A DNA stretch of 50,527 nucleotides from Butyrivibrio proteoclasticus (GTDB taxonomy: Bacteria > Bacillota > Clostridia > Lachnospirales > Lachnospiraceae), in the NCBI RefSeq assembly GCF_900115735.1, contig NZ_FOXO01000029.1:1-50527 (forward strand). The letters are read 5' to 3'. The position numbers were made by a program, and so were the translations under genes. Of the stretch, positions 40,841 through 50,055 are shown in pieces. Under the pieces are notes generated by a model that saw only the letters and a list, made by a program, of their open reading frames with translations, had not been told where the DNA came from and made no database searches. Numbering within the stretch: position 1 is the stretch's first letter; every line of letters starts with the position of its first letter.

Positions 40841-40884
40841 TTGATTAATCTGTAGCATGTGTTATACTAAATATATCACAGATT
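40841..40884 (+). promoter_or_regulatory. promoter with operator-like palindrome before GntR gene
   Basis: TTGATT (40841-40846), 16-base spacer, TATACT (40863-40868). A palindrome with half-sites GTGnTATA and TATAnCAC (40859-40879) covers the -10 box, and an outer pair AATCTGT/ACAGATT (40847-40853, 40878-40884) frames it. This is the size and look of an operator for a YtrA-type GntR repressor, which the next gene encodes, so autoregulation is likely. Confidence 0.65.
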
Positions 40885-40895
40885 AGGAGGCGTTT

Positions 40896-41273
40896 ATGAT
40901 CATAGAGATTGATTTTAATAGTGACGAAGCAATCTATATGCAGCTTTGCAATCAGATCATATTGGGTATAGCTACGTCTCAATTCCGCGAGGGAGAACAG
41001 CTTCCAAGTGTGCGCCAGCTTGCTGAGACAATAGGTATCAATATGCACACTGTTAACAAGGCATATTCAATACTTCAGCAGGAGGGATTTGTTAAGATTG
41101 ACAGGAGACGTGGAGCTATTATTGCTATTGATATTGATAAGCTTCAGGCCCTTAGTGATGCTAAGTCAGAACTTGCGGTCGTACTTGCTAGAGCTATCTG
41201 TAAGGGGATCGGAAGGGATGATATTCACAAACTTGTAGATCAGCTTTATGACAACTACGAGAGAAATTCTTGA
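40896..41273 (+). CDS. GntR-family (YtrA-type) transcriptional regulator
   Basis: 125 aa. IYMQLCNQIILGIATSQFREGEQLPSVRQLAETIGINMHTVNKAYSILQQEGFVKIDRRRGAII is a complete GntR winged helix with the P-S-V-R-x-L-A motif, followed by a short helical tail of about 45 residues as in the YtrA subfamily. TTAGGAGG lies before ATG 40896. The promoter carries a matching palindrome. The gene runs into clpC with 17 bases between them, so it probably represses its own operon and thus ClpC in response to an unknown signal, in the place where Bacilli have CtsR. Confidence 0.85.
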   Translation: MIIEIDFNSDEAIYMQLCNQIILGIATSQFREGEQLPSVRQLAETIGINMHTVNKAYSILQQEGFVKIDRRRGAIIAIDIDKLQALSDAKSELAVVLARAICKGIGRDDIHKLVDQLYDNYERNS

Positions 41274-41290
41274 AGAAAGGAAGAAATGAT

Positions 41291-43876
41291 ATGGATTCAA
41301 AGTTCACCTTAATGGCGGCTGATGCACTTAAGCTTGCCAGGAAAACAGCCAGAAGCCTTAAACTTAATTATGTAGGTACTGAGCACATTCTCATGGGACT
41401 TATATTAGAAGATGGAAGTGTTGCTTCCAGAATCCTTATTGATAACGGTATCGACGAGAATCGCATGATGGATATGATAAAAGATCTTATCGTTCCCGAT
41501 TCTACAGTCAGCACCCTTGATAAAGATGGCTTTTCTCCACGTGCGGAAAAAGTGCTTGAGGAAGCTCACAGACTTGCTGAGAGGTTCCACGCAGACAAGA
41601 CAGGAACTGAGCATATTTTGCTTGCTCTTATAAAAGAGGGAGAGAATGTTGCAGTAAGACTCATCAGTACTCTTAATGTGCCTGCGCAGAAAATATATGC
41701 TGAGACTCTTGCAGCAATGGGAGAGGACCCCAATCTTGTAAAAGAAGACCTTGGAAGAAAAACAGCTCCCAAAAACGGCAAAAAGGCATCTATCCTTGCG
41801 CAGTACAGCAGAGATCTGACGGCACTTGCCACTGAAAATAAGCTCGATCCTGTAGTTGGGAGAGAAAGAGAAATAAAGAGAGTTATTCAGATTCTTAGCA
41901 GAAGGACCAAAAATAACCCTTGTCTTATCGGTGAGCCGGGTGTAGGTAAGACTGCTGTTGTAGAAGGACTTGCTCAGAGGATTGCTGCAGGTGAGGTGCC
42001 TTTAACAGTTCAGAACAAGCGTCTTGTTACCCTGGATCTTTCGGGCATGATTGCAGGCTCAAAATACAGAGGTGAGTTTGAGGAGCGTATTAAAAAAGTC
42101 ATCAAAGAGGTTGCTGATGATGGAAATATCATTCTTTTTGTTGATGAGATGCACACTCTTATTGGTGCCGGTGGAGCAGAGGGAGCAATCGATGCTTCCA
42201 ATATTTTAAAGCCTTCTCTTGCAAGAGGCGAGATTCAGATGATCGGTGCAACTACCATTACTGAGTATCGCAAGTATGTTGAAAAAGATGCTGCTTTGGA
42301 GAGAAGATTTCAGCCGGTCAACGTGGATGAACCTACCAAGGAAGAGGCTACAGAAATACTTAATGGCATTGTTAGTAAATACGAGGAGCATCACAAAGTT
42401 ACCATAACTCCTGAGGCTATCAAGGCTGCAGTTGAGCTTTCTGAGAGATATATCAACGACAGAAATCTTCCGGATAAGGCAATTGACCTTATTGATGAGG
42501 CTGCATCAGCTGTAAGACTCAGGACCATGAGCGTATCCCCCAAGATAAAAGAGCTTGAGGAACTCATAAAGTCTTACGATGGCAAGATCGAAACTGCCCT
42601 TAAAGAGCAGGATTTCAAGGCAGCAGGTGAGTTTAACAAAGAGCAGAACGCTCTTATATCTAAGCTGAACAGAGCAAAGAATGCTGAAAAGAAAAAAGAA
42701 ATGACATCTGCCTATGTTGTTAATGAGAATGATATAGCAGAGGTCGTAGCAGAATGGACCAGAATTCCTGTTAAGAAGATTGCAGAAAAAGAATCTGAAA
42801 AGCTTCTGAAACTTGAGTCTGTTCTTCATAAGAGAGTTATTGGTCAGGAGGATGCAGTTAAGGCTGTATCCAAGGCTATCAGAAGAGGCCGTGTAGGACT
42901 TCAGGATCCTAACAGACCAATCGGTTCATTCCTTTTCCTTGGACCGACAGGTGTAGGTAAGACAGAGCTTTCAAAGGCCCTTGCAGAGGCAATGTTTGGC
43001 GATGAGAATGCTCTTATCAGAGTAGATATGTCTGAGTACATGGAAAGTCACTCCGTATCCAAGATGATCGGATCACCTCCGGGATATGTGGGATTTGATG
43101 ACGGCGGACAGCTCAGTGAGAAAGTCAGAAGACATCCATATTCAGTAATTCTTTTTGATGAGATTGAAAAGGCACATCCTGACATCTTTAATGTTCTTTT
43201 ACAGGTTCTGGATGACGGACATATCACAGATTCCAAGGGCAGAAAAGTAAGCTTTAAGAACACTATCCTTATTATGACTTCTAATGTTGGAGCTCAGAAG
43301 ATAGTTGATCCCAAAAAGCTTGGATTTGGTGCCGGTTCTGATGCCAAAAAGGACTATGAAGACATGAAGTCAGGAGTTATGGAAGAGGTTAAGCGTCTCT
43401 TTAAACCTGAGTTCATTAACAGAATAGATGAGATCATGGTATTCCATACTCTTAATGAAGAAGAGATGATGGATATTGTGACACTTCTTTCACAGAATTT
43501 AAGCAAACGTTGCAAGGATCAGATGGATATTAGTCTTACAATATCTCCTGCTGTTAAAAAATACCTTGTAACCAAGTATTCAGATGCCAAGATGGGTGCA
43601 AGACCTCTTAAGAGAGCTATTCAGCAGACTATTGAGGATGCAATGGCAGAAGAGCTTTTAAAGGGCAATATAAAGGCTGGAACAGATGTGACAGTTGGAC
43701 TTAAGGATGACAAGATTGTTTTCACAACAGCTCAGGGAACTAAAACTTCAGTTAGGAAGGTCAGTGTCAAGACCACAAAGCCTTCAAAGTCATCCAAGAC
43801 AAAAAGCACTGTAACAACTAAAAAACCTGCTAAAAAAACTGTAAAAAAGCCAGTGAAAAAAACTTCAAAAAAGTAA
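41291..43876 (+). CDS. clpC: ClpC-type AAA+ unfoldase with Lys-rich C-terminal tail
   Basis: 861 aa from ATG 41291 (GGAAG seven bases upstream). N-domain repeats ([50 protein letters not shown]), D1 with [18 protein letters not shown] and [29 protein letters not shown], a middle UVR-like region ([31 protein letters not shown]) and D2 with [16 protein letters not shown] and [26 protein letters not shown], which is the ClpC arrangement. It unfolds proteins for ClpP. After the D2 end comes a tail of about 43 residues made mostly of Lys, Thr, Ser and Pro ([17 protein letters not shown]), not usual in ClpC of about 810-820 residues. It is cotranscribed with the GntR gene. Confidence 0.9.
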   Translation: MDSKFTLMAADALKLARKTARSLKLNYVGTEHILMGLILEDGSVASRILIDNGIDENRMMDMIKDLIVPDSTVSTLDKDGFSPRAEKVLEEAHRLAERFHADKTGTEHILLALIKEGENVAVRLISTLNVPAQKIYAETLAAMGEDPNLVKEDLGRKTAPKNGKKASILAQYSRDLTALATENKLDPVVGREREIKRVIQILSRRTKNNPCLIGEPGVGKTAVVEGLAQRIAAGEVPLTVQNKRLVTLDLSGMIAGSKYRGEFEERIKKVIKEVADDGNIILFVDEMHTLIGAGGAEGAIDASNILKPSLARGEIQMIGATTITEYRKYVEKDAALERRFQPVNVDEPTKEEATEILNGIVSKYEEHHKVTITPEAIKAAVELSERYINDRNLPDKAIDLIDEAASAVRLRTMSVSPKIKELEELIKSYDGKIETALKEQDFKAAGEFNKEQNALISKLNRAKNAEKKKEMTSAYVVNENDIAEVVAEWTRIPVKKIAEKESEKLLKLESVLHKRVIGQEDAVKAVSKAIRRGRVGLQDPNRPIGSFLFLGPTGVGKTELSKALAEAMFGDENALIRVDMSEYMESHSVSKMIGSPPGYVGFDDGGQLSEKVRRHPYSVILFDEIEKAHPDIFNVLLQVLDDGHITDSKGRKVSFKNTILIMTSNVGAQKIVDPKKLGFGAGSDAKKDYEDMKSGVMEEVKRLFKPEFINRIDEIMVFHTLNEEEMMDIVTLLSQNLSKRCKDQMDISLTISPAVKKYLVTKYSDAKMGARPLKRAIQQTIEDAMAEELLKGNIKAGTDVTVGLKDDKIVFTTAQGTKTSVRKVSVKTTKPSKSSKTKSTVTTKKPAKKTVKKPVKKTSKK

Positions 43877-43958
43877 CAAAATTTTAATTTTACATTAAGG
43901 TTCTATGACTTATAATGTTTTATAAGAAACGAGCTATATATTTTTAGGAGGTTTGGAT

Positions 43959-44369
43959 ATGGCTGTTGTTGAGCAGTTGATTCGTGCTGAAGAGGATGGA
44001 AGTATCAGTTTTGGTAACTATAAGCTTCCAGAGAAGAAGAAACTCGAAAATTTCGAGCATGGCGGAGACATCTATAAGGTAAAGACTTTTAAGGACATTA
44101 CCAAGCTTGAAAGCAATGACAACTTCGTATATGAGTCCGTGCCAGGAACTACAGTTACTGAGTTTAAAGAGACTGAAAAAGGTGTAGAGTTTGCTGTTGA
44201 AGGTTCCAGTGATGCTCAGATTACCTTAGGACTTCTTGAAAAAACTGAATATAATGTGTTCGTAAATGGTGCTAGCATTGGTAAGATGACTACGAACGTA
44301 GGTGGTAAACTTAATTTGAGTGTTGAACTTTCTGAAGAAAAAGCAACACAGGTAAGAGTTGAAAGGTAA
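43959..44369 (+). CDS. small conserved protein annotated as endosialidase in Lachnospiraceae
   Basis: 136 aa from ATG 43959 with TAGGAGG upstream. The sequence (VVEQLIRAEEDGSISFGNYKLPEKKKLENFEHGGDIYKVKTFKDITKLESND ... NVFVNGASIGKMTTNVGGKLNLSVEL) matches a short Lachnospiraceae family that databases label endosialidase. That label is doubtful: there is no catalytic domain, and the C-terminal part is only a small beta fold. It is likely cytoplasmic, function unknown, with its own terminator right after it. Confidence 0.65.
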   Translation: MAVVEQLIRAEEDGSISFGNYKLPEKKKLENFEHGGDIYKVKTFKDITKLESNDNFVYESVPGTTVTEFKETEKGVEFAVEGSSDAQITLGLLEKTEYNVFVNGASIGKMTTNVGGKLNLSVELSEEKATQVRVER

Positions 44370-44378
44370 AAAATGCTT

Positions 44379-44418
44379 AGGGCTTTTCGAGAAAACTCGA
44401 AAGGCCCTTGTTTTTTTG
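44379..44418 (+). terminator. terminator between small protein and radA
   Basis: A 13-bp stem, AGGGCTTTTCGAG and CTCGAAAGGCCCT (one G-T pair), AAAA loop, then TGTTTTTTT. Very strong; part of the radA upstream region. Confidence 0.92.
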
Positions 44419-44427
44419 GGAGGAGCT

Positions 44428-45810
44428 ATGGCGACAAAAATAAAGACCGTATTTTTTTGTCAGAAATGTGGGTATGAATCATCCAAGTGGATGGGGCAGT
44501 GTCCCGGATGCAGAGAGTGGAATACATTTGTTGAGGAGACGGTTAAAGCAGCTTCAAAGGCGGTAAGCAGTGCGGCCAGAGGCTCGGCATTAACAAACGG
44601 AGAATATAAAAAGCCTCAGACACTGTCAGAAATAATTATGACAGATGAAGACCGCTTTGATACACATATAGGAGAGCTTAACAGAGTACTTGGTGGAGGA
44701 CTTGTAAAGGGCTCTCTTATTCTTGTGGGAGGAGATCCGGGTATCGGTAAATCAACGCTTCTTTTACAAGTTGCTGGAAATCTTTCCGGAGATAAAAGAG
44801 ATGTCCTCTATATTTCAGGTGAGGAATCCTTGAGACAGATAAAACTTCGCGCAAACAGGCTTGGAGATTTTTCTGACACATTGAAATTCATGTGTGAGAC
44901 AAATCTTTCTAATATAGAAGAGGCTATAACCAGAGCGAAGCCACAGGTTCTTGTCATCGACTCAATCCAGACCATGTATAATGAAGATGTTTCTTCTGCG
45001 CCGGGAAGTGTTTCACAGGTAAGAGAGTCCACATCTGTTCTTCTTAGGATTGCCAAGAGTATGAATATATCGGTGTTTATTGTTGGACATGTGACCAAGG
45101 AAGGCCAGGTTGCCGGACCGAGAGTTTTGGAACACATGGTGGATACAGTTCTTTATTTTGAAGGAGACCGTCACGCATCCTATAGGATACTTCGGGCAGT
45201 AAAAAACAGATTTGGTTCCACCAATGAAATTGGTGTATTTGAAATGCAGGAAAAAGGTCTTATGGAAGTTACCAATCCATCAGAATTCATGTTGGATGGA
45301 AGACCTGTGAATGCCAGTGGCTCAATTGTTACCTGCTCTGTTGAAGGAACGCGTCCTATTCTGATTGAGATACAGGCTCTTGTGTGCAGGACTAATTTTG
45401 GTTTTCCTAGACGCCAGGCTAATGGAACAGACTACAACAGAGTTAACCTTCTTATGGCAGTTTTGGAAAAGCGGATAGGTTTACAGATGGCAGACTATGA
45501 TGCTTATATAAATCTCGCCGGAGGAATGAAGATTGCAGAACCTTCTTTGGATCTAGGCATTTGCCTTGCTATTATTTCGAGCTTTAAAAATAAGCCCATC
45601 AGTGATGATACGATTGCATTTGGCGAAGTTGGCCTTTCGGGCGAGGTAAGGTCAGTCAATATGTCAGAAGCCCGTGTGCAGGAAGCAGAGAAGTTGGGAT
45701 TTAAACGTTGCATCGTTCCAAAAGCTCTTGAAAAAAAGCTCAAGACAAGTTGCAAGGGAATCGAAATAATAGGTGTTTACTCGGTTAGCGATGCTATGGG
45801 GCTTATCTGA
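44428..45810 (+). CDS. radA: DNA repair protein RadA/Sms
   Basis: 460 aa from ATG 44428 with GGGAGGAG upstream (the longer frame from 44359 passes through the terminator). An N-terminal C4 zinc motif (CQKCGYESSKWMGQCPGC), GGDPGIGKSTLLLQVA (Walker A), VLVIDSIQTMY (Walker B), the RadA-specific KNRFGSTNEIGVFEM (KNRFG motif) and a Lon-protease-like C-terminal domain (NLAGGMKIAEPSLDLGICLAIISS, IAFGEVGLSGEVR) are all present. It is a RecA-like branch-migration helicase for recombination. Full length; single gene after a terminator. Confidence 0.95.
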   Translation: MATKIKTVFFCQKCGYESSKWMGQCPGCREWNTFVEETVKAASKAVSSAARGSALTNGEYKKPQTLSEIIMTDEDRFDTHIGELNRVLGGGLVKGSLILVGGDPGIGKSTLLLQVAGNLSGDKRDVLYISGEESLRQIKLRANRLGDFSDTLKFMCETNLSNIEEAITRAKPQVLVIDSIQTMYNEDVSSAPGSVSQVRESTSVLLRIAKSMNISVFIVGHVTKEGQVAGPRVLEHMVDTVLYFEGDRHASYRILRAVKNRFGSTNEIGVFEMQEKGLMEVTNPSEFMLDGRPVNASGSIVTCSVEGTRPILIEIQALVCRTNFGFPRRQANGTDYNRVNLLMAVLEKRIGLQMADYDAYINLAGGMKIAEPSLDLGICLAIISSFKNKPISDDTIAFGEVGLSGEVRSVNMSEARVQEAEKLGFKRCIVPKALEKKLKTSCKGIEIIGVYSVSDAMGLI

Positions 45811-45953
45811 ATGTAAATAGATTTTTTGGGCCGCTAAACAATATTTTACAAGATTATGATTGATTGTATGATTAGTCATCTGCTATATTTATGAAGGTGT
45901 GTTTTTAACAAGGTAAATTGTAAAAGCCTGTTGGCGATGACTGGAGAATTAAG

Positions 45954-48047
45954 GTGAAAGGATTAAATAAAGCTGTAGTATTCTGTTTGATAACGTTAAT
46001 GGTAGTGATAGCCATATGTAGTAGTGGACTTGCTGCGTTTACGTCATATGCGGATGACGACAGCTTTGATGCAGCTTCAGGGTGTGACGCAGAAATAGTG
46101 ACAGAAGAAGCTACAGATCTTTTTACTGAAGATTCGTATGAGGAACGGGAAACACTGTATTGTTCAACATATTTTTACATTCTTAATGGGATAGATTCTG
46201 ATATCCCATATGAAATTTCGTCGTATCCATCATCTGACTATTCTGATGGTATATATAAGTTCGGTGCCGTAAACAGCTTTGATGAGATTGTTGGAGCTGA
46301 TCTTGGTGAGGAACCTTTAGATGGAGAGATTTATTGTGACAATGAGATTTTGCAGACTCTGAACAAGGTTCCTTCTTTAGAGGAAATTCAATCGATTAGA
46401 AGCGATTTTGATCCTTCGATTCATTATATTCAGTGGTATGTTATCAAAAATATAGGCTCTAAAATGCATGTGGACGGAGTTATACGAACAAGAGAAATTG
46501 TAGAGCCTGTTCAAGACCCCGAGGAAGATCCTATTTCGGAAATATTAGACGATGCAGGAAAAGCTTATTCCGGCAGTTCAAAAGCGTCAACTGAGGTTTC
46601 GGACGAAGTCTCAAGTGAAGCTTCCGCAAGTTTGTCTTCATCTTCGGAAGAAAGTTCGGCAGCTGCATCTACAGTGGAGAAAACCTCGGAAGAAAGTTCA
46701 ACGGTTGCATCTACAGTGGAGAAATCCTCGGAAGAAAGTTCGGCAGCTGCATCTACAGTGGAGAAAGCCTCGGAAGGAAGATCGGCAGCTGCATCTACAG
46801 TGGAAAAAACCACGGAAGAAAGTTCGGCAGCTGCATCTACAGTGGAGAAAACCTCGGAAGAAAGTTCAACGGTTGCATCTACAGTGGAGAAATCCTCGGA
46901 AGAAAGTTCGGCAGCTGCATCTACAGTGGAGAAAGCCTCGGAAGAAAGTTCGGCAGCTGCATCTACAGTGGAAAAATCCTCGGAAGAAAGTTCAATAGCT
47001 GCATCTACAGTGGAGAAAGCCTCGGAAGGAAGTTCAATAGCTGCATCTTCCATGGAGTCATCTTCAGCAGAAAGTTCTTCTGTTGACACAGAAGATGAAG
47101 AACCTGATATAACAATAGAGATTGAAACAATATGTAACAACCCGTTTGTTCCGGATGACGGAGAAGCTCATCTTGTAGGTGATGGATTTAAAATCAGGAT
47201 TGTTGATGCAAAAGAGCCTGAGACATTAACAGAGAAAATCTATGATGCTTTTGGAAAGTTTCTAAAGTCAGATGTCATAACAGTTACAGCCTCTGATGGT
47301 AATGGTACAACCTTTAAATATAAAAATAGAGAATATTGGGTAAGTATTGATGCTGCCTATGCTTATGTAACAGCTAATGATATATCCGAAAAAGGACTGA
47401 CGATTCCTTTTATTTTTGATGGAAAGACAATTGAACCGGAAGACATCAAGGTCGGGATTATTGATAAGTTTTCAGGCATGATCTCAGCATTAAAGAATGA
47501 GTCTTCAATTGAGATAAGAACTAAGCAGGCAACAGTTAATCCTCAAAATGTGATTACCATTGAAGCCGGAAGTACTGTTAAAAATGATGATGGAAACACG
47601 CTGACCAATGATAGCTACTCTATTATTGAGGGAAGTCTTAAAGACGGGCATTCCATATCAAAAGTAGTGTTCAATGGAAGCCAGACAGGCGTCGGGGAGA
47701 GCAGCAACGAGATAACATCTGTAATCATAGTGGATAGTGAAGGGCGTGATGTGTCTTCACAGTATATTGTAAATTGCCAAAATGGAAGGCTTGTTCTTGT
47801 TGATGCCGGGGATAATTCCGCTTCTGCAGACTATGAGGCGTCTACGGTTACATCAGGCAGCAGTGACAGTATATCTGAAAGTTCAGAGCCTTCATCATCT
47901 GTTCAGGGGGTAAGAATGTCAGCAACAAGTGATTGCAGCAAGAGTGTAGCAGTTAGGCTTATTATCATTTTAATTAGTGTGTTTTTGGGTGCTGTTATCT
48001 GCAGTTCCTTTAAAAAAAGAATTTTTCTTAAAAAGGTTAAAAAATAA
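45954..48047 (+). CDS. secreted membrane-anchored Ser/Glu-rich repeat protein
   Basis: 697 aa, GTG start with GGAG upstream. A signal peptide (LNKAVVFCLITLMVVIAICSS) and an N-terminal domain with no recognised family are followed at residues 231-370 by ten 14-residue repeats of the type SEESSAAASTVEKx. A C-terminal beta-rich region (NVITIEAGSTV, VVFNGSQTGVGESSNEITSVIIVDSEGRDVSS) precedes a final hydrophobic helix (LIIILISVFLGAVICS) and basic tail (FKKRIFLKKVKK). This is a type-I-anchored exported protein; no sortase motif is seen. The repeats are Ser/Thr-rich with one Lys per unit and could be a flexible, possibly glycosylated, stalk. The downstream transglutaminase-like genes may act on it (inference). 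Confidence 0.75.
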   Translation: MKGLNKAVVFCLITLMVVIAICSSGLAAFTSYADDDSFDAASGCDAEIVTEEATDLFTEDSYEERETLYCSTYFYILNGIDSDIPYEISSYPSSDYSDGIYKFGAVNSFDEIVGADLGEEPLDGEIYCDNEILQTLNKVPSLEEIQSIRSDFDPSIHYIQWYVIKNIGSKMHVDGVIRTREIVEPVQDPEEDPISEILDDAGKAYSGSSKASTEVSDEVSSEASASLSSSSEESSAAASTVEKTSEESSTVASTVEKSSEESSAAASTVEKASEGRSAAASTVEKTTEESSAAASTVEKTSEESSTVASTVEKSSEESSAAASTVEKASEESSAAASTVEKSSEESSIAASTVEKASEGSSIAASSMESSSAESSSVDTEDEEPDITIEIETICNNPFVPDDGEAHLVGDGFKIRIVDAKEPETLTEKIYDAFGKFLKSDVITVTASDGNGTTFKYKNREYWVSIDAAYAYVTANDISEKGLTIPFIFDGKTIEPEDIKVGIIDKFSGMISALKNESSIEIRTKQATVNPQNVITIEAGSTVKNDDGNTLTNDSYSIIEGSLKDGHSISKVVFNGSQTGVGESSNEITSVIIVDSEGRDVSSQYIVNCQNGRLVLVDAGDNSASADYEASTVTSGSSDSISESSEPSSSVQGVRMSATSDCSKSVAVRLIIILISVFLGAVICSSFKKRIFLKKVKK
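46644..47063 (+). repeat. ten 42-bp tandem repeats
   Basis: Nine good units and one degenerate unit (46644-47063), each 42 bases, in frame. Units 1-2-3 recur as 5-6-7 with one base change in 126 bases, showing a later four-unit (168-bp) duplication. Variant positions are the residues after EESS (AA, TV or IA) and the last residue of the unit (T, S or A). Confidence 0.9.
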
Positions 48048-48094
48048 TATTAAATGTCGATAAGATAAGTGAGCATATTTTTAAAGACTTTAGT

Positions 48095-48108
48095 TTTGTG
48101 CGCACAAA
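48095..48108. promoter_or_regulatory. 14-bp perfect palindrome
   Basis: TTTGTGCGCACAAA is a perfect palindrome 22 bases before the transglutaminase-like start, just before the ribosome-binding site. It could be an operator; the regulator is unknown. Confidence 0.35.
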
Positions 48109-48129
48109 TGTGCGGGATGGAGAGAGAAT

Positions 48130-49053
48130 ATGATGCTTATCTTAAAAAAGGCATTGAGTGTTGTTTTGGCGGTTATAGCCGGAATTTTCATTATTGGATC
48201 AGACTTAAGTTCATTGACGGTCCAGGCTGCGGACGATCCGTACGTTGCCCTTTCCAAAGCCACAACTAAATATAATGGCGTAGATTATAAGAATGAGTAT
48301 AACCCGCTTTATTACTATCTCAATTACCAGGATCTGCGAGATGCTTATGGTACTGATGCCAATAAGCTCATCGAGCACTGGGTTGTATTTGGTAAAAAAG
48401 AAAAGAGAGTTGCCAACAGGCTTATAGGTGACAGCACAGAGTATGTTGTACCGACAGGCGATACAGGAGTTGTTATAATTCCTAAGGCTAAGCATGGAAA
48501 TGGCGGTATGACATATGATCAGGAGGTTATAGCCAGAAGCTATGCCAAACAGATTGCGGAAGGAATAAACAAGGCAATTGAAGCGGTGAATGCTTCAAAG
48601 TCTAGCAGTTCTTCCAAGAAGTCCAGCTCTTCAAGCAGCTCAAAAACGTCGGATAAGAATAAGGTAAAAGATATTGAGAAAGTTGCCTATGCGGCAGGCG
48701 TAATAAATGCGTATTGCGCGCAGGGAACATACACAACAGAGGGCACTATTTACAGAACGGCTTATGGAGTTTTTGTAGGCGGTGAGTATTCGTGTGCAGG
48801 TGCTACAAGGGCTCTTGGACTAGTTCTTGATTACCTGGGTATAACCTGGGTTCACAAAAATGCAAATACCTGGAATGATCAGTGGTGCCAGGTGATTGTG
48901 GATGGTAAGGAAGGCTATGCTGATGCTATAACTGCAAGTGCCGGATATGGTAAGCATCCAAATGAAGGTGGAAACACCAAAGATGCAGTGACTTATGCGA
49001 AGATCAGAAGCAAATTTGATGTGGCTTCTCAGAGGGCCAGAGCAACGGATTAA
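48130..49053 (+). CDS. secreted transglutaminase-like protein lacking the usual catalytic His
   Basis: 307 aa, ATG 48130 (48133 possible) behind GGAGAGA. Signal peptide (LKKALSVVLAVIAGIFIIG). Residues about 53-100 (EYNPLYYYLNYQDLRDAYGTDANKLIEHWVVFGKKEKR) resemble the Y-x-P-D-L ... G ... L-x-x-H ... G-x-x-E-x-R module of Lachnospiraceae surface proteins. A Ser/Lys linker follows. The C-terminal part is transglutaminase-like: GGEYSCAGATRALGLVLDYLG (Cys), then NDQWCQVIVDGKEGYADA. Relatives I recall have H-Q-W-C where this has D-Q-W-C, so the His of the triad is replaced by Asp. It is probably a binding or inactive form, or a variant with a changed mechanism. Confidence 0.7.
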   Translation: MMLILKKALSVVLAVIAGIFIIGSDLSSLTVQAADDPYVALSKATTKYNGVDYKNEYNPLYYYLNYQDLRDAYGTDANKLIEHWVVFGKKEKRVANRLIGDSTEYVVPTGDTGVVIIPKAKHGNGGMTYDQEVIARSYAKQIAEGINKAIEAVNASKSSSSSKKSSSSSSSKTSDKNKVKDIEKVAYAAGVINAYCAQGTYTTEGTIYRTAYGVFVGGEYSCAGATRALGLVLDYLGITWVHKNANTWNDQWCQVIVDGKEGYADAITASAGYGKHPNEGGNTKDAVTYAKIRSKFDVASQRARATD

Positions 49054-49059
49054 TATGAT

Positions 49060-50037
49060 ATGGGGCTAAAAGAGATTTCTTTTTACAAAAGAATACTGGT
49101 AACAGTTCTTATACTGATGGAAGTGTTTATTGCGCTTCCGGTAAAGGTACGGGCAAGCGGGGTAACTTCGATTGATTCGGCGACATTTAGGGAAACACCT
49201 GACATAACTACGATCCATATAGGAAGTGATGTGACAGAAATTTCGCCTAATGCTTTCAGAGGGCTCATGGCTCTTAGATCTATAACAGTAAGTGAGAGCA
49301 ATCCATTTTACTCTTCTTATTGTAATTGCCTCTACAATAAGGAAAAAACTGAGCTTTTGTGTTTCCCGGCGGCTCTTACCGGGGCGTATATACCGGAGAC
49401 AGTTACATCTATAGGAAAAAATGCCTTGTATGGAGTGGCGGACAGTCTCAGGACAGAAATCAGGCACCTTGTTGAGGCGCAGGCTCAGAGCAATCTGATG
49501 GAGTGGCAGGTTCCCGGGGAACACTTTATTCATACGCCTTATGGCGTTAAGTGGAAGGATGCTGCAGGAAATACGGTGGAGCCTGACACAGATCTAAAAA
49601 AGCTCATTGCATCAGTTTTGGAGACAAGTACTACAGAATCGATGAGTCAGAGGCAGCAGCTTGAATATGCTTTTAATTATCTGGTAGATTCCGTTTCTTA
49701 TGAGAGAAAGATGGATGTTCCAATAGGAAACTGGACGGGGAGTTATGCGACAGATATGCTTTTAAACGGCAAAGGTAACTGCTATGGATATGCGGCAGCT
49801 TTTGCGTATATAGCAAAGGGACTTGGGTTTGACTCAAGGGTATGCAGCGGAATGGTTCAGTCTTCGCTTGGCGGGAAAACGCCACACGCATGGACTGAAG
49901 TAAAGTTGGGAGACAAATGGTACATCTTTGATTCAGAGATGCAGGATGCAAAAGGGGAAGGGTATTATAAACAGACATATGACAGTTATCCGGCAAAGCC
50001 ACTTGAAAAACAACTGACCTGGACTGTCTATTATTGA
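49060..50037 (+). CDS. secreted LRR-transglutaminase-like protein
   Basis: 325 aa. N-terminal hydrophobic signal (ILVTVLILMEVFIALPV). Residues about 30-130 carry BspA-type leucine-rich repeats (ITTIHIGSDVTEISPNAFRGLMALRSITV, ETVTSIGKNALYG). The C-terminal domain is a transglutaminase/protease-like fold with an intact triad: LNGKGNCYGYAAAFAYIAKGLG (Cys), TPHAWTEVKLGDKWYIFDS (His, Asp). It should act outside the cell on peptides or cell-wall proteins. It starts seven bases after the previous gene with no clear ribosome-binding site, so coupling to the previous gene is likely. Confidence 0.75.
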   Translation: MGLKEISFYKRILVTVLILMEVFIALPVKVRASGVTSIDSATFRETPDITTIHIGSDVTEISPNAFRGLMALRSITVSESNPFYSSYCNCLYNKEKTELLCFPAALTGAYIPETVTSIGKNALYGVADSLRTEIRHLVEAQAQSNLMEWQVPGEHFIHTPYGVKWKDAAGNTVEPDTDLKKLIASVLETSTTESMSQRQQLEYAFNYLVDSVSYERKMDVPIGNWTGSYATDMLLNGKGNCYGYAAAFAYIAKGLGFDSRVCSGMVQSSLGGKTPHAWTEVKLGDKWYIFDSEMQDAKGEGYYKQTYDSYPAKPLEKQLTWTVYY

Positions 50038-50055
50038 GAAAGAGGTTTACCTATT

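Noticed and set aside
43959..44369. True endosialidase
   Set aside because: The 136-residue protein is far too short and lacks any sialidase catalytic motif; the label is only a database habit for this family.
44359..44427. Extended N-terminus for RadA
   Set aside because: The extension is translated from the terminator stem (44379-44418); ATG 44428 has a perfect ribosome-binding site and starts at the conserved zinc finger region.
46552..46998. 148-codon Arg/Lys/Gln-rich frame and a 191-codon minus-strand frame (46565-47140) over the repeat array
   Set aside because: Both are shadows: a 42-bp repeat keeps every frame open if one unit is open. Neither has a ribosome-binding site; the secreted protein frame has signal peptide and anchor.
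48069..48269. 66-codon frame overlapping the start of the transglutaminase-like gene
   Set aside because: Different frame from the signal-peptide-bearing gene, no ribosome-binding site and no domain.
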